Assembly: GCA_966211675.1 (NCBI GenBank) | Contig: CBIHPK010000014.1 | Span: 1-64,000 of the forward strand | DNA from: SCUS01 sp966211675 | GTDB taxonomy: Bacteria; Myxococcota_A; Polyangia; Polyangiales; Ga0077539 | Direction of reading: 5' to 3' | DNA: 64,000 bases | Shown: positions 32,472 to 43,105 of the stretch, in pieces | Numbering within the stretch: position 1 is the first letter of the stretch | Layout of the letters: each line of letters opens with the position of its first letter | Translations under genes and position numbers: made by a program | Notes under the pieces: model-generated | Database searches by the model: none | What the model was told of the DNA's origin: nothing | The model's input: the letters and a program-made list of their open reading frames with translations, nothing else

Positions 32472-33293
32472 TCAGCGCCCTTCGGTGACCGCGCGGCGCA
32501 TCACCTCCACCGGGGCCTCGCGCCCGAACCAGCGCTCGAAGGCGACGGCCCCCTGGTGCACCAGCATCCCGACGCCGACTCCGTCGAGCACCCGCAGCCC
32601 CGAGGCGCGAGCGAGGCGCATCCACGGCGTCACCAGCGGCGCGTACACGAGGTCGACGGCGAGGGCACCCGGAGCGCAGCGACAGAGGTCGACCGCGGTG
32701 ACGATGGCGTCGCCGGGCGGTCCTCCGGTCATGCCGCAGGGGGTGGTCTGCACCAGCATCGAGGCCGCCGCGACCGCCGCTCTCGCCTCGGGGGTGCCGA
32801 AGCCCGCGGACGGGCCGAGCGCTCGGGCCTTCGCCACGTCGCGAGCGAGCACCGTGACCGACTCCGCCCCGGAGGTCGCCGCGGCCTCTACCACGGCCCT
32901 CGCCGCGCCGCCCGCTCCGATCACCACCACGCGCTGTCCCGAGAGGGGTGCTCCCGCCTCGAGCAGGGCGCGAGCGAAGCCCGGCGCGTCGGTGTTGGTG
33001 CCGACGAAGCCGTCGTCCCTTCGCACCAGGGTGTTGACCGCGCCGCACCGTCGGGCGAGCTCGTCCGCCGGGCCGAGGGCGGAGAGCACCGCGGACTTCC
33101 AGGGCAGGGTGACGTTGGCGCCGAGGTAGCCGTCGTTCCAGAGGGCGGCGAGGGTGTCGTCGAGCGTCCCCGGCGGCGTGTCCATCGGCTCGTAGGAGGC
33201 GTCGAGGCCGAGCGCCCGGAAGGCCGCGGTCATCATGGCGGGCGAGCGCGAGTGAGCGACCGGATGGCCGATGAGGGCGAGTCGGGCGGTCAC
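32472..33293 (-). CDS. aroE: shikimate dehydrogenase
   Basis: 273 aa from GTG at 33291-33293. The AroE fold is clear: LIGHPVAHSRSPAMM (substrate SxS), ANVTLPWKSAVL (catalytic Lys), GAVNTLVRRDDGFVGTNTDAPGF (NTDxxG), and the NADP loop VVIGAGGAARAVVEAA. It reduces 3-dehydroshikimate in aromatic amino-acid synthesis. The start overlaps the stop of xseA by four bases (GTGA), so the two are translationally coupled despite unrelated functions. Confidence 0.95.
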   Translation of the reverse strand: MTARLALIGHPVAHSRSPAMMTAAFRALGLDASYEPMDTPPGTLDDTLAALWNDGYLGANVTLPWKSAVLSALGPADELARRCGAVNTLVRRDDGFVGTNTDAPGFARALLEAGAPLSGQRVVVIGAGGAARAVVEAAATSGAESVTVLARDVAKARALGPSAGFGTPEARAAVAAASMLVQTTPCGMTGGPPGDAIVTAVDLCRCAPGALAVDLVYAPLVTPWMRLARASGLRVLDGVGVGMLVHQGAVAFERWFGREAPVEVMRRAVTEGR

Positions 33294-34705
33294 GTCCCGA
33301 CGCGGGTGACGGTGGCGTCGAGGCTGCCCCGGTCGAGGCGCAGGTGGATGCTGTCGCCGGGCGACACGGTGCCGGCGTCGACGAGCGCCTTGCCCTCGTG
33401 CAGCGCCACGCCGTAGCCGCGCGCCAGGATCTTCACCGGCGAGAGCGCGTCGAGCTTGCCCGCCGCGAGGCCGAGCGCGTTGCCCCGCCGCTCCAGGAGC
33501 TTGCGCGCGCTGCGGCCGAGCCGGTCGCGCAGGTCGCGCAGGGTGAGGGAGCGCCGCTCGTGGCGTCGCTGCATCGCGGGGAGCATCCGGGCGCTGAGGC
33601 GCTCGAGGGCGGCGCGATGGTTGGCGAGGCGCACCCGGGGGTGGTTGCTCTGGAGGTTGACGTCCGCCTGGGCGAGCACACGGCGCTGGGCGACGAAGCG
33701 ACGGCGCAGGGCCTCCTCGGCGCGCTCGAGGAGCCCGTCGAGGCGCTGGCGCTCGACCGCGATGGCGCGCCGCGGGTCCCTTGGCTGCAGCCGATGGAGC
33801 TTGAGGTTGAGCGCGCTGAGCTTGCCGGAGAGCGCGCTGCGCAGCCGTCGTCGGAAGGTCTCCAGGCGGTCTCGCTCGTCGACGATGTCCGGGGTGGAGA
33901 GCGTGGCGGCGGCGGTGGGCGTGGCGGCGCGCAGGTCGGCCACGAGGTCGGAGAGGGTGAAGTCCACCTGGTGGCCGACCGCGGACACGACCGGCACGCG
34001 GCACGTCGCGATGGCGCGAGCGACCCGCTCGTCGTTGAAGGCGGCGAGGTCCTCGCTGGCGCCGCCGCCGCGTCCGACGATGAGCACGTCGAGCGAGCGG
34101 ATGCGCTGCACCAGGGCGATGGCGCGGGCGATCTGCGCGGGGGCCTCGGCGCCCTGCACCAGCGTCGGCGAGACGACCACGCGCACGGGCCAGCGGCGGA
34201 AGAGTTCCTTGAGGATGTCCTGGAGCGCGGCGCCGGAGGGGCTGGTCACCACGCCGATGACCCGTGGAAAGCGAGGGAGCGGGCGCTTGCGCTCCTCCTC
34301 GAAGAGCCCCTCGGCGCGGAGCTTCTCCTTCAGCGCCTCGAAGGCCGCCGCCGCCGCGCCCGCCCCCGCGGCGGTGGCCGCCTCGCCCACGAACTGGAAG
34401 GTGCCGCGGCTGTTGTAGATGGTGGGCTTGCCGCGCAGCAGGATCTTCTCCCCGACGGTCATCTTCGCCTTCGCCTTGGCGAGGTTGCCCTTCCACATGA
34501 CGCACGCGAGGCGAGCGTCCTCGCGCTCGTCCTTGAGCTCGAAATAGAGGTGCCCCGAGGCGACCTGCTTGGCCGAGGAGATCTCGCCCTCGATCCACAC
34601 CGACGCGGCGAAGCGCTGCTCCAGGGTCTCCCTCGCGGTGCGGTTGAACTCGCTCACGGACAGCGGCTTCGGGGCGGTGGTGACGGGGCGCAGCGCGTCG
34701 TTCAT
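33290..34705 (-). CDS. xseA: exodeoxyribonuclease VII large subunit
   Basis: 471 aa. N-terminal OB fold (LSVSEFNRTARETLEQRFAASVWIEGEIS), then the nuclease core VGRGGGASEDLAAFNDERVARAIATCRVPVVSAVGHQVDFTLSDLVADLRAATPTAAA, followed by the long coiled coil (about 280-400) and a C-terminal GYGVALHEGKALVDAG segment. An Ala-rich insertion (AATAAGAGAAAAAF) sits in the N-domain. With XseB it degrades single-stranded DNA; xseB is not adjacent. The ATG at 34705 is used. Confidence 0.95.
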   Translation of the reverse strand: MNDALRPVTTAPKPLSVSEFNRTARETLEQRFAASVWIEGEISSAKQVASGHLYFELKDEREDARLACVMWKGNLAKAKAKMTVGEKILLRGKPTIYNSRGTFQFVGEAATAAGAGAAAAAFEALKEKLRAEGLFEEERKRPLPRFPRVIGVVTSPSGAALQDILKELFRRWPVRVVVSPTLVQGAEAPAQIARAIALVQRIRSLDVLIVGRGGGASEDLAAFNDERVARAIATCRVPVVSAVGHQVDFTLSDLVADLRAATPTAAATLSTPDIVDERDRLETFRRRLRSALSGKLSALNLKLHRLQPRDPRRAIAVERQRLDGLLERAEEALRRRFVAQRRVLAQADVNLQSNHPRVRLANHRAALERLSARMLPAMQRRHERRSLTLRDLRDRLGRSARKLLERRGNALGLAAGKLDALSPVKILARGYGVALHEGKALVDAGTVSPGDSIHLRLDRGSLDATVTRVGT

Positions 34706-34895
34706 CGTTGGCGCCGGAGCTATAGACCACGTCGGCCCGCGGGCGCGAGCGACGTGCAAGCCGGGCCGCCCCGGCACGCACCCTGAGCGCCGATGGCACA
34801 ACCCGACGCACCCCCCACCTCACGCGACACCCGGTACTCCTAAGGGGTTTGAGTTTCCCCCGGGCTTGGAGCATCCATTGCACAGAGGACCTCCC

Positions 34896-36113
34896 ATGAC
34901 CCGATCAAGCTGGACCCGTGCGCTCTTCCTGGTGGCCGCCGTCTCGGTGCCGACCCTCTCCAGCGGCGTGGCCGACGCGTGCGGCGGGTGCTTCGCCCCG
35001 TCGGAGACCAACCAGGTGGTGACCGATCACCTGATGGTCATGGCGCTGCATGGGAGCGAGTCGATCCTGTGGGACCAGATCCGCTACTCGGGCCGTCCGC
35101 AGGACTTCTCCTGGGTGCTGCCGGTGCAGGGCGACGCCACCCTCGAGCTCGCCAACGGGACCTTCTTCGACACCCTCTCGCAGGTCACCGCGCCGACGGT
35201 CACCGCCCCGCAAGCGGTCTGTCCCGGCGCCGGCCGCGGCGGGCTCTTCGCCGCCTCCGACTCCGCGGGCGCCGAGAACGGCGTGCAGGTGCTCAACACC
35301 GCCATCGTCGGCCCCTACCAGACGGTGACCCTCCGCAGCTCCGACGCCGACGCGCTCTCCACCTGGCTGCGCTCCAACAACTACTCCATCCCGACCAGCA
35401 TCGAGCCCGTCATCCGGCACTACACCGACCTGCACATGGACTTCATCGCGCTGCGCCTCCGGCCGGGCGAAGGCGTCCAGGCGATGCAGCCCGTGCGGGT
35501 GCGCTTCTCCACCCCTTCGCCGGTGCTGCCCCTTCGCATGGTGAGCGCGGGCATCGCGGACAAGGTCGGCATCTCGCTCTTCGTCTTCAGCGAAGGCCGC
35601 TCCGAGGCGATGAACTTCCCCAACGCCCTCGTCGACCGCGCCCGCGTCTCCTGGGACTACGGCACCAACGCCAGCAACTACGCGGCGATGTTCCGCGCGG
35701 CCATCGCGCCCTCCAGCGGGCGCGCGTGGGTCACCGAGTCGGCCCGGCCCGCCGACGCCTACAGCAACAACTTCCGCTACAACCCCGAGGCCTACGCCGA
35801 CTGGGGCGTCGCCGTGGCCGGGCTCTCGCAGCCCTGGGTCACCCGACTGCGCGCCGACCTCCCGGCCTCCGCGCTCGACCGCGACCTGCAGCTCCAGGCC
35901 TCCACCAGCAGCGTCGAGCTCCCTCCCTCCTTCCAGGCCGGAGTGCTCCTCAACCGTCCGCCCTGCGCCACCGACGACGGCTTCTATAGCGGCACCGACA
36001 CCACCGCCCGCGGCCTCTCGTGCAGCACCTCCCCCGGCGCGCTGCGCCCCCGCGGCTTCGCGGGCCTGATCGCGCTCGGCCTCGCCGCCATCGCCGCCCG
36101 CCGCCGCCGTTGA
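34896..36113 (+). CDS. DUF2330-type secreted protein with C-terminal membrane/Arg anchor
   Basis: 405 aa. Signal peptide 1-29 (TRALFLVAAVSVPTLSSGVADA) followed at once by CGGCFAPSETNQVVTDHLMV, the family start common in Myxococcota and relatives. Further family-like blocks are QDFSWVLPVQGDATLELANG and MDFIALRLRPGEGVQAMQPV. The C-terminus is a hydrophobic segment plus four basic residues (GFAGLIALGLAAIAARRRR), resembling a sorting tag, but without the Gly-Cys of MYXO-CTERM. GAGGAC lies five bases before the ATG. Function of the family is unknown. Confidence 0.85.
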   Translation: MTRSSWTRALFLVAAVSVPTLSSGVADACGGCFAPSETNQVVTDHLMVMALHGSESILWDQIRYSGRPQDFSWVLPVQGDATLELANGTFFDTLSQVTAPTVTAPQAVCPGAGRGGLFAASDSAGAENGVQVLNTAIVGPYQTVTLRSSDADALSTWLRSNNYSIPTSIEPVIRHYTDLHMDFIALRLRPGEGVQAMQPVRVRFSTPSPVLPLRMVSAGIADKVGISLFVFSEGRSEAMNFPNALVDRARVSWDYGTNASNYAAMFRAAIAPSSGRAWVTESARPADAYSNNFRYNPEAYADWGVAVAGLSQPWVTRLRADLPASALDRDLQLQASTSSVELPPSFQAGVLLNRPPCATDDGFYSGTDTTARGLSCSTSPGALRPRGFAGLIALGLAAIAARRRR

Positions 36114-36163
36114 GTCGCCGCTTGCGTCGCGCCCGATGCTCGCGCTAGCACCGGGCACCACGC

Positions 36164-37087
36164 ATGGCGTCTGACCTCCTCGACCGACGCTTCCTCGCCG
36201 TCATCGGCAAGGGCGGCACTGGCAAGACCACCGTCACCGCCGCCCTCGCGATGCTCGCGGCCTCCCGCGGCAAGCGCGTGCTGGTCGCGATGTCCCAGGC
36301 CCGCGAGCGCATGAGCTCGATGCTGGAGTCGCAGTTCATCACCAGCGAGGTGGCGCAGATCCTCCCCAACATCGACGCCGTCAACCTCGACCCGGAGACG
36401 TGCCTCGACGAGTACGGGATGATGATCCTGAAGGTGCGCGCGCTCTACAAGGCGGTGATGGACAACCGCGCCGTGAAGGGCTTCCTGCGCGCGGTCCCCG
36501 GCATGGACGCCTGGTCGATGCTCGGCAAGACGCTCTATCACGTGAAGCAGAAGGAGAACGGCCGGCACGTCTACGACCTCGTGCTGCTCGACGCGCCCGC
36601 GACGGGTCACGGCCTCCAGATGCTGCGCGTTCCGCAGGTGATCACCTCCGTGGCGCCCATCGGCCTCCTGCGCCGCGAGGCCGAGGAGGGCCTCGGCATC
36701 ATGCGAGACCCGAGGCAGTCCGGCATGGTCGTGGTCACGCTCGCCGAGGAGATGCCCACCGCGGAGACCGAGGAGCTCATCCCCAAGCTCACCAACGACC
36801 TGCAGCTCCCGCTCGCCAAGCTGGTCATCAACCAGGTGCTGACCCCCCTCTTCAAGACCGGCGTCGAGCCCGCTCGCGCCGCCGCCGAGGTGCTCGCCCG
36901 CGCCTCCGCGCTCGAGGGCGTCGCCCGCGTGGGCCTGTCCCGCGCCCGCCGCGAGGCCCTGCAGCGCACCATGATCGAGCGCCTCGCGAAGCTCCCCGGG
37001 AGCAAGGTCATGCTCCCCGCGCTCACCGTCGAGCAGGTGCGCCGCGCGGACATCGAGCTGCTCGCCCGCGGCCTCGGCAGCGTCTGA
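36164..37087 (+). CDS. ArsA/GET3-type ATPase
   Basis: 307 aa. Deviant Walker A VIGKGGTGKTTVTAALA at the N-terminus, switch region VNLDPETCLDEYG, and LVLLDAPATGHGLQMLRVPQ, which is the DxPPTGH-like switch II of the ArsA family. Only one ATPase half is present and there are no obvious arsenite cysteines. Similar proteins in myxobacteria and actinobacteria often come as pairs; here only one is seen. It may act as a membrane-targeting or motor ATPase (inference). It lies 50 bp after the DUF2330-type gene. Confidence 0.87.
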   Translation: MASDLLDRRFLAVIGKGGTGKTTVTAALAMLAASRGKRVLVAMSQARERMSSMLESQFITSEVAQILPNIDAVNLDPETCLDEYGMMILKVRALYKAVMDNRAVKGFLRAVPGMDAWSMLGKTLYHVKQKENGRHVYDLVLLDAPATGHGLQMLRVPQVITSVAPIGLLRREAEEGLGIMRDPRQSGMVVVTLAEEMPTAETEELIPKLTNDLQLPLAKLVINQVLTPLFKTGVEPARAAAEVLARASALEGVARVGLSRARREALQRTMIERLAKLPGSKVMLPALTVEQVRRADIELLARGLGSV

Positions 37088-37158
37088 CTCCGGACCCGCT
37101 CCGAAGCCCCACTCGTCGATTGACGACGTCTCGGTGAACGGTGTCCCATGCGACCTCG

Positions 37159-37941
37159 ATGGCAAGGCGGTGGTCTTCGGGGTCGCGTCGGTGGGTGCTT
37201 CTTACCGCGCTGGTAATCGTCGCGTCGGGCTCGGCGTTCGCTCACGAGCTCCGAGGGACGCTCACGGGCGCGGACTCGCTCAGCCCTTCGCCGAGGGCGA
37301 CGCCGCCCCGGTGGCGCGGGGCCTTCTGGGAGGTGCCCAACGGGGCGCTCGCGATCACCGCGCCGCGCTCCAACGTCGAGCGCGACGTGGCGGTGGTGCT
37401 CACCGGCGCCTCCGTGGCCGAGTCGAGGCAGCCGGTGACGGTGCCCGTCGAGGGCGGACGGTGCCGGCCGGGGACGGTGCTGCTGTCCCCCGGCACCACG
37501 CTCACGCTCGACAACCAGGACCTGCTCGCCCATGAGTTCTACGTGGTGCGCGCCGGGGCGGACGATCGCGTCGTCGCCGCGGAGATCACCTCCTCCCGCA
37601 CCCGCCGCCAGGTGAGCCTCCCCGCCGCCGGGACCTACGAGCTCCGCGACCTGCGGCAGCCCACCTTCCGCTGCTGGCTGGTGGCGGGACCGGGGCAGGG
37701 GAGGGTGCTCCAGCCCAACAGCACCGGGGCCTTCACGGCCACCGGACTCGAGGACGGGCCGTACACCGTGAAGGCCTATTTCGAGGGCGTCGAGCGGGCC
37801 TCCGCGGAGGTCACGGTCGCGGGGCGCGAGGCGGTGGTGACGCTCGCGATCGGCGCGGCGCCCGGGGCGGCAGCGGCGGCGCCCGCGGCGGCGCCCGCAG
37901 CGGCGCCCGATGAGTCTCATCGTCGGCGTCGGGATCACTGA
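37159..37941 (+). CDS. secreted cupredoxin-like protein
   Basis: 260 aa. Signal peptide MARRWSSGSRRWVLLTALVIVASGSAFA, then HELRG. The region about 110-215 has the flow of a cupredoxin-like beta-barrel (LSPGTTLTLDNQDLLAHEFYV, LPAAGTYELRD, TFRCWLVAG), with a His and a Cys that could bind copper, and then a carboxypeptidase-regulatory-like strand set (GLEDGPYTVKAYFEGVER). The last 30 residues are Ala/Pro low complexity. An in-frame GTG at 37141 is an alternative start. It lies 18 bp before the MXAN_5187-like gene, so they probably form an operon. Confidence 0.68.
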   Translation: MARRWSSGSRRWVLLTALVIVASGSAFAHELRGTLTGADSLSPSPRATPPRWRGAFWEVPNGALAITAPRSNVERDVAVVLTGASVAESRQPVTVPVEGGRCRPGTVLLSPGTTLTLDNQDLLAHEFYVVRAGADDRVVAAEITSSRTRRQVSLPAAGTYELRDLRQPTFRCWLVAGPGQGRVLQPNSTGAFTATGLEDGPYTVKAYFEGVERASAEVTVAGREAVVTLAIGAAPGAAAAAPAAAPAAAPDESHRRRRDH

Positions 37942-37959
37942 GAAGCGGAGCGGTCGGCG

Positions 37960-39411
37960 ATGTTGTTCTCAAGGTTCTGGATGGTGTTGCTGGCGCTGGT
38001 CGCCGGCGCCTCGGTGGCGGCGATGACGCTCGCCCGCAAGACCTACGACCACGACCGCGCGAGCGACGTGGCGGTGATGGTCGACGGCGACCGTCGCATC
38101 GTGGAGGAGTTCCTGCGGCGCGACGCGCGCACCCGGCTCGACGACCTCACGCCCCTGGCCTCGGACCCGAGCCTGGTGTCCCTGATGGTGACCGCCACCC
38201 GGCGCACGGCGGACACGCCCGCGGCCATCGGCCCCGCGGTCACCTCCCGGCTGCGCGAGCTCAACCAGGGCCTCGGCCCGCTGCGCGGCGAGGTGCTCTT
38301 CGCGGTCGACCCGCGCGGCATCATCGTCGGTCGCGTCGGGCTCCAGGAGAACGAGGTGGGCCAGTACGTCGGGGGCCTGGCCCTCGTCGAGCGCGCCATC
38401 GCCGGCAACGTGCGCGACGACGTGTGGGAGCTCGCGGGCACCGCGTACCGCATGGCCGCGCGCCCGGTGATCTCCGAGGGCCGCTACTACGTCGGCGCGG
38501 TGGTGCACGGCCTCGCGATCCAGCCCCGCTTCGTCGAGACGGTGGCGCAGCTGGTCCCTGGCGCGTCGGTGATCTTCTTCGGCTCCACGCAGACCTACGG
38601 CGGCTACACCCCGGTGCCCGAGCGCGGCGGCGTGGCGGCCCCTCCGGTCGGCGCCCTCTCCGAGCCCCTCCGCACGCTCTCCCAGCGCCCCGAGTGGACC
38701 GCCCGCGGCGCGGTGTCCTTCGACCTCCCGGAGCAGGGCGGGCGCGTCGCCTACGCCTCGCTCCCCGGCAGCGTCGGGGCCGGCATCGCCGTCGGTCGGG
38801 GGCTCCCGTCGATGCCCGCGGACTTCCTCATGCACGCCTCCCGCGACGACATCGGAAGGGTGCCGTGGGCGGCGATCCTGTCGGCGGTGGCGGCGCTCAT
38901 CGCGGTGGGCTTCGCGCTCTTCTACTGGGAGTACGACAGCAAGAAGAAGCGGCTCATCGAGGCGATGCGCGCGCTCCAGAAGGGCCCCGCCAACCGGGTC
39001 GACCCGCTCCTGCTCGACGGCTTCGCGCGCGACGTCGCGGTGGCCGCCAACGACGGCATCGACGAGGTGGTGAAGCGCGAGATCGAGCGCTCCGGCGGCA
39101 AGCTGCGGAGCGTCAACGACCTGGAGTCGCTGCTCTCGCACCCGGGCGACGCGCCGGGGACGCCCGTCAACCAGCGGCTCCCGCTCAACGAGGCGGAGGA
39201 GCAGCGGCAGTGGCGGGAGGTCTTCGAGCAGTTCGTGACGCGCCGCCGGGAGTGCGGCGAGTCCGTCGACGGCGTGACCTGGGACCGCTTCTCGGCGACG
39301 CTCCAGAAGAGCCGCGCCGAGGTGGTGTCCCGGGCCCGCAGCCGTAGCGCCCGGTTCACGGTGGTAGTCAAGGACGGCCGCGCCGCGGTGAAGGCCGCGC
39401 CGCTCGGCTGA
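37960..39411 (+). CDS. MXAN_5187-like membrane sensor protein
   Basis: 483 aa. N-terminal helix 5-24 (RFWMVLLALVAGASVAAMTL), a periplasmic region (about 28-290) with the look of a dCache sensor (VDPRGIIVGRVGLQENEVG, YVGAVVHGLAIQP), a second helix at about 305-327 (VPWAAILSAVAALIAVGFALFYW), and a cytoplasmic part. That part has a helical region and a C-terminal domain (about 405-478) with the REVFEQFVTRRRECGE and VTWDRFSATLQKSRAEVV pattern I associate with the MXAN_5187 C-terminal domain. There is no HAMP, kinase or methyl-accepting signature. It probably transmits a periplasmic signal; the output is unknown. Confidence 0.75.
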   Translation: MLFSRFWMVLLALVAGASVAAMTLARKTYDHDRASDVAVMVDGDRRIVEEFLRRDARTRLDDLTPLASDPSLVSLMVTATRRTADTPAAIGPAVTSRLRELNQGLGPLRGEVLFAVDPRGIIVGRVGLQENEVGQYVGGLALVERAIAGNVRDDVWELAGTAYRMAARPVISEGRYYVGAVVHGLAIQPRFVETVAQLVPGASVIFFGSTQTYGGYTPVPERGGVAAPPVGALSEPLRTLSQRPEWTARGAVSFDLPEQGGRVAYASLPGSVGAGIAVGRGLPSMPADFLMHASRDDIGRVPWAAILSAVAALIAVGFALFYWEYDSKKKRLIEAMRALQKGPANRVDPLLLDGFARDVAVAANDGIDEVVKREIERSGGKLRSVNDLESLLSHPGDAPGTPVNQRLPLNEAEEQRQWREVFEQFVTRRRECGESVDGVTWDRFSATLQKSRAEVVSRARSRSARFTVVVKDGRAAVKAAPLG

Positions 39412-39458
39412 TCGCCCGCACGGAAACCAGCAACCTCCCGATGAAGGTGTGAACCCCG

Positions 39459-41852
39459 ATGAAGCCGCTGCCCCCGCTTGATGGGATGAGCGTCACCGAG
39501 CTCGCGGAGCTCCTCGCCCATCACAACCACCGCTACTGGGATCTCCACGCGCCGGAGATCAGCGACTACGACTTCGACAAGCTGGTCGAGGCGCTCAAGG
39601 CCGCCGCGCCGGACCACCCGGTGCTCGGCTCCATGGGCCCGACGCTCTCGGGCAAGGGGGTCAAGCACAAGGTCCCGATGCTCTCGCTGGACAAGTGCTA
39701 CTCCGACGACGACCTCGACAAGTGGGCCACCAGCTTCGTCGGCGACGCGGTGATGATGCCCAAGTTCGACGGCATCGCGTGCTCGCTCCACTACGACTCC
39801 AAGGGGGTGCTGGTGCGCGCCGTGACCCGCGGCGACGGGATCACCGGCGAGGACATCACCGCCAACGCCCGGGAGATCGCGGACATCCCCCGCACGCTGA
39901 AGACCCCGCAGGCCGTGGAGGTGCGCGGCGAGGTGTTCATGCGCCTCTCGGTGTTCGCGAAATACAAGGCCGAGGGGATGGCCAACCCGCGCAACCTCGC
40001 CGCGGGCGCCATCAAGCAGAAGGACCCGAAGAAGAGCGCCGCCTACGGGCTCAACTTCGCGGGCTACGACGTGGTCGGCACCGCCGCCAAGACCCACGAC
40101 GAGGAGCTGAAGTGGCTCGTCGCCGCGGGCTTCAGCCCCATCGACTACGAGGTGGTGACCAAGGCCGACCTGCGCGCGGCCTACCAGCGCATGGCCGCCC
40201 GCCGACCGTCGCTCGACTACGAGATCGACGGCGTGGTCTTCAAGACCAACCGCAACGACGAGCAGGACCGCCTCGGCTCCACCGCGCACCACCCCCGCTT
40301 CGCGCTCGCGTACAAGTTCCAGGGCGACTCTGGGACCTCGGTGCTGCGGGCGGTGGAGTGGAGCGTCGCTCGCACCGGGGCCATCACCCCGGTGGCGGTG
40401 GTCGACCCGGTCTCGCTCTCCGGCGTGACGGTCACCCGCGCCTCGCTGCACCACCCGGGCTTCATCACCAAGCTCGGGCTCAGCCTCGGGGCCGAGGTGG
40501 TGATGATGCGCCGCGGGGGGGTGATCCCCAACGTGGAGTTCGTCTCCAAGGCCGGCGACACGCCGGTGGTGCTGCCCCCCGCGTGCCCCGCCTGCGGGGC
40601 GCCCACGGAGATGCGCGACGACTTCCTCTTCTGCACCGCCCCGAAGACCTGCCGCGGGGTGCAGCTCGGGATGCTCGGCCACTTCGCCGCGAGCGCCGAC
40701 ATGCTGGGCTTCGGCGACACGATCCTGCAGCAGGCCTTCGACGCGGGCTTCCTGCGCAGCGTGAAGGACTTCTACACGCTCAAGGCGACGGACCTCGCGA
40801 GCCTCGACCGCTGCGGCGACAAGGTGGCCCAGAAGCTGGTGAAGGAGGTCGACAAGAAGCGCACGCTCGACCTCGCGACCTTCCTGCGCGCCCTCGGCAT
40901 CCCCGACCTCGGGAAGAACGTCTCCAAGATCCTCGCGGAGAAGTACCAGACCCTCGACGCGGTGCTGGCGGTGACCGAGGCGGAGTTCTCGCAGGTGCAC
41001 GGCATCGGCTCGGTCATCGCGCACAACGTGATCCAGGGGCTCAAGGACAACGCCGACCTCATCAAGGACCTGCGCCAGCACGTGACCATCAGCGCGCCGC
41101 TGTCCCCCTCGGCGGGCGCCGCGGCGGGCGCGGCGGGCGCGGCGGGCAGCGCCTTCGCGGGCATGACCTTCGTGTTCACCGGCAAGATGCAGACGCTGGA
41201 TCGCAAGGGCGCCGAGGCGCAGGTCGCCACCATGGGCGGCACCGCGCTCGACGCGGTGAACAAGGCCCTCACCTACCTCGTGGTGGGCGACCTGAAGAAG
41301 CCCGGCGAGAAGTCCACCAAGGAGAAGGCCGCGGACAAGCTCGTGGCCGCGGGCTCCACGCTGAAGATCATCAGCGAGACGGACTTCCTCTCGATGGTCG
41401 ACGACGCTCAGGCGCTCGCGGCGGTGCCCGGGGCGGTGCAGACCGTGTCGGCGCCGATGCAGGCTGTTTCTGCCCCGATGCAGGCCGTGTCGGCGCCGAT
41501 GCAGGCTGTTTCTGCCCCGATGCAGACCGTGTCGGCGCCGATGCAGGCTGTCTCTGCCCCTGTGCAGGCTGCTCCGGCGCTGCGCAAGATGACGGGGGCG
41601 CGCGTGGCCTTCGCAGGCACCCTCGGGAGCTACTCGCTGGCCGACGCGACGCGCAAGCTGCAGGAGCTCGGCGGCGAGGTCGTCGACTCGGTCGACGCGC
41701 ACACCACGCTGGTGGTCGTCGGCGCCAAGGGGAAGGCGGGCGACAAGCTCACCGCCGCGCGCAAGCTGCAGGGCTCCGCGACCACGCTGGAGATCCTGAG
41801 CGAGGCGGACTTCGGCCAGCGCGTGGGCCTCGGGCAGATCGCCCTGTTCTGA
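39459..41852 (+). CDS. ligA: NAD-dependent DNA ligase with two C-terminal BRCT domains
   Basis: 797 aa, longer than the usual 670. Domain Ia HHNHRYWDLHAPEISDYDFDKL, adenylation site Lys102 in MPKFDGIACSL (family KLDG), RGDGITGEDIT, EVRGEVFM, NPRNLAAGAIKQKDPKK, DGVVFKTN. A Cys4 zinc finger (CPACGAP, then CTAPKTC) and a helix-hairpin-helix region follow. BRCT 1 is at about 568-650 (FAGMTFVFTGKMQTLDRKGAEAQVATMGG). A heptad-repeat linker (662-703) leads to BRCT 2 at about 710-797 (TGARVAFAGTLGSYSLADATRKL). The substituted motif residues suggest a divergent, possibly second, LigA. Confidence 0.92.
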   Translation: MKPLPPLDGMSVTELAELLAHHNHRYWDLHAPEISDYDFDKLVEALKAAAPDHPVLGSMGPTLSGKGVKHKVPMLSLDKCYSDDDLDKWATSFVGDAVMMPKFDGIACSLHYDSKGVLVRAVTRGDGITGEDITANAREIADIPRTLKTPQAVEVRGEVFMRLSVFAKYKAEGMANPRNLAAGAIKQKDPKKSAAYGLNFAGYDVVGTAAKTHDEELKWLVAAGFSPIDYEVVTKADLRAAYQRMAARRPSLDYEIDGVVFKTNRNDEQDRLGSTAHHPRFALAYKFQGDSGTSVLRAVEWSVARTGAITPVAVVDPVSLSGVTVTRASLHHPGFITKLGLSLGAEVVMMRRGGVIPNVEFVSKAGDTPVVLPPACPACGAPTEMRDDFLFCTAPKTCRGVQLGMLGHFAASADMLGFGDTILQQAFDAGFLRSVKDFYTLKATDLASLDRCGDKVAQKLVKEVDKKRTLDLATFLRALGIPDLGKNVSKILAEKYQTLDAVLAVTEAEFSQVHGIGSVIAHNVIQGLKDNADLIKDLRQHVTISAPLSPSAGAAAGAAGAAGSAFAGMTFVFTGKMQTLDRKGAEAQVATMGGTALDAVNKALTYLVVGDLKKPGEKSTKEKAADKLVAAGSTLKIISETDFLSMVDDAQALAAVPGAVQTVSAPMQAVSAPMQAVSAPMQAVSAPMQTVSAPMQAVSAPVQAAPALRKMTGARVAFAGTLGSYSLADATRKLQELGGEVVDSVDAHTTLVVVGAKGKAGDKLTAARKLQGSATTLEILSEADFGQRVGLGQIALF
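41442..41567 (+). repeat. 3 x 42-bp tandem repeat inside ligA
   Basis: Six heptads (TVSAPMQ or AVSAPMQ; the last is AVSAPVQ) in the linker between the two BRCT domains. At DNA level heptads 1, 3 and 5 use one set of codons (GTGTCGGCGCCGATGCAG) and heptads 2 and 4 another (GTTTCTGCCCCGATGCAG), so the real unit is 42 bp copied three times, with the last half diverged. The unit is in frame and copy number could vary by slippage. Confidence 0.92.
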
Positions 41853-41861
41853 TCGCTCGCC

Positions 41862-43004
<1,143 letters not shown>

Positions 43005-43105
43005 GGGGTTGGGGCTGAGCCGGAGTGAACGGGTGTAGGCAAGCGCGGTCAAGCGCAAGGTCTGGTGGTGACGCCCGGGCGTTTGGTTGTACCAATGCGG
43101 GCTGC

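Noticed and set aside
34830..34870. GGGG/CCCC hairpin upstream of the DUF2330-type gene as a riboswitch
   Set aside because: The stem is only four to five pairs and no known riboswitch core is visible.
41442..41567. Regular repeats that could resemble a CRISPR array
   Set aside because: The repeats are contiguous, in frame, with no spacers, and encode the VSAPMQ heptads of the ligase linker.
43083..43095. Small palindrome TTGGT-TGT-ACCAA before the pseudokinase start as an operator
   Set aside because: Too short to separate from chance; noted only because it lies in the kinase/pseudokinase divergent region.
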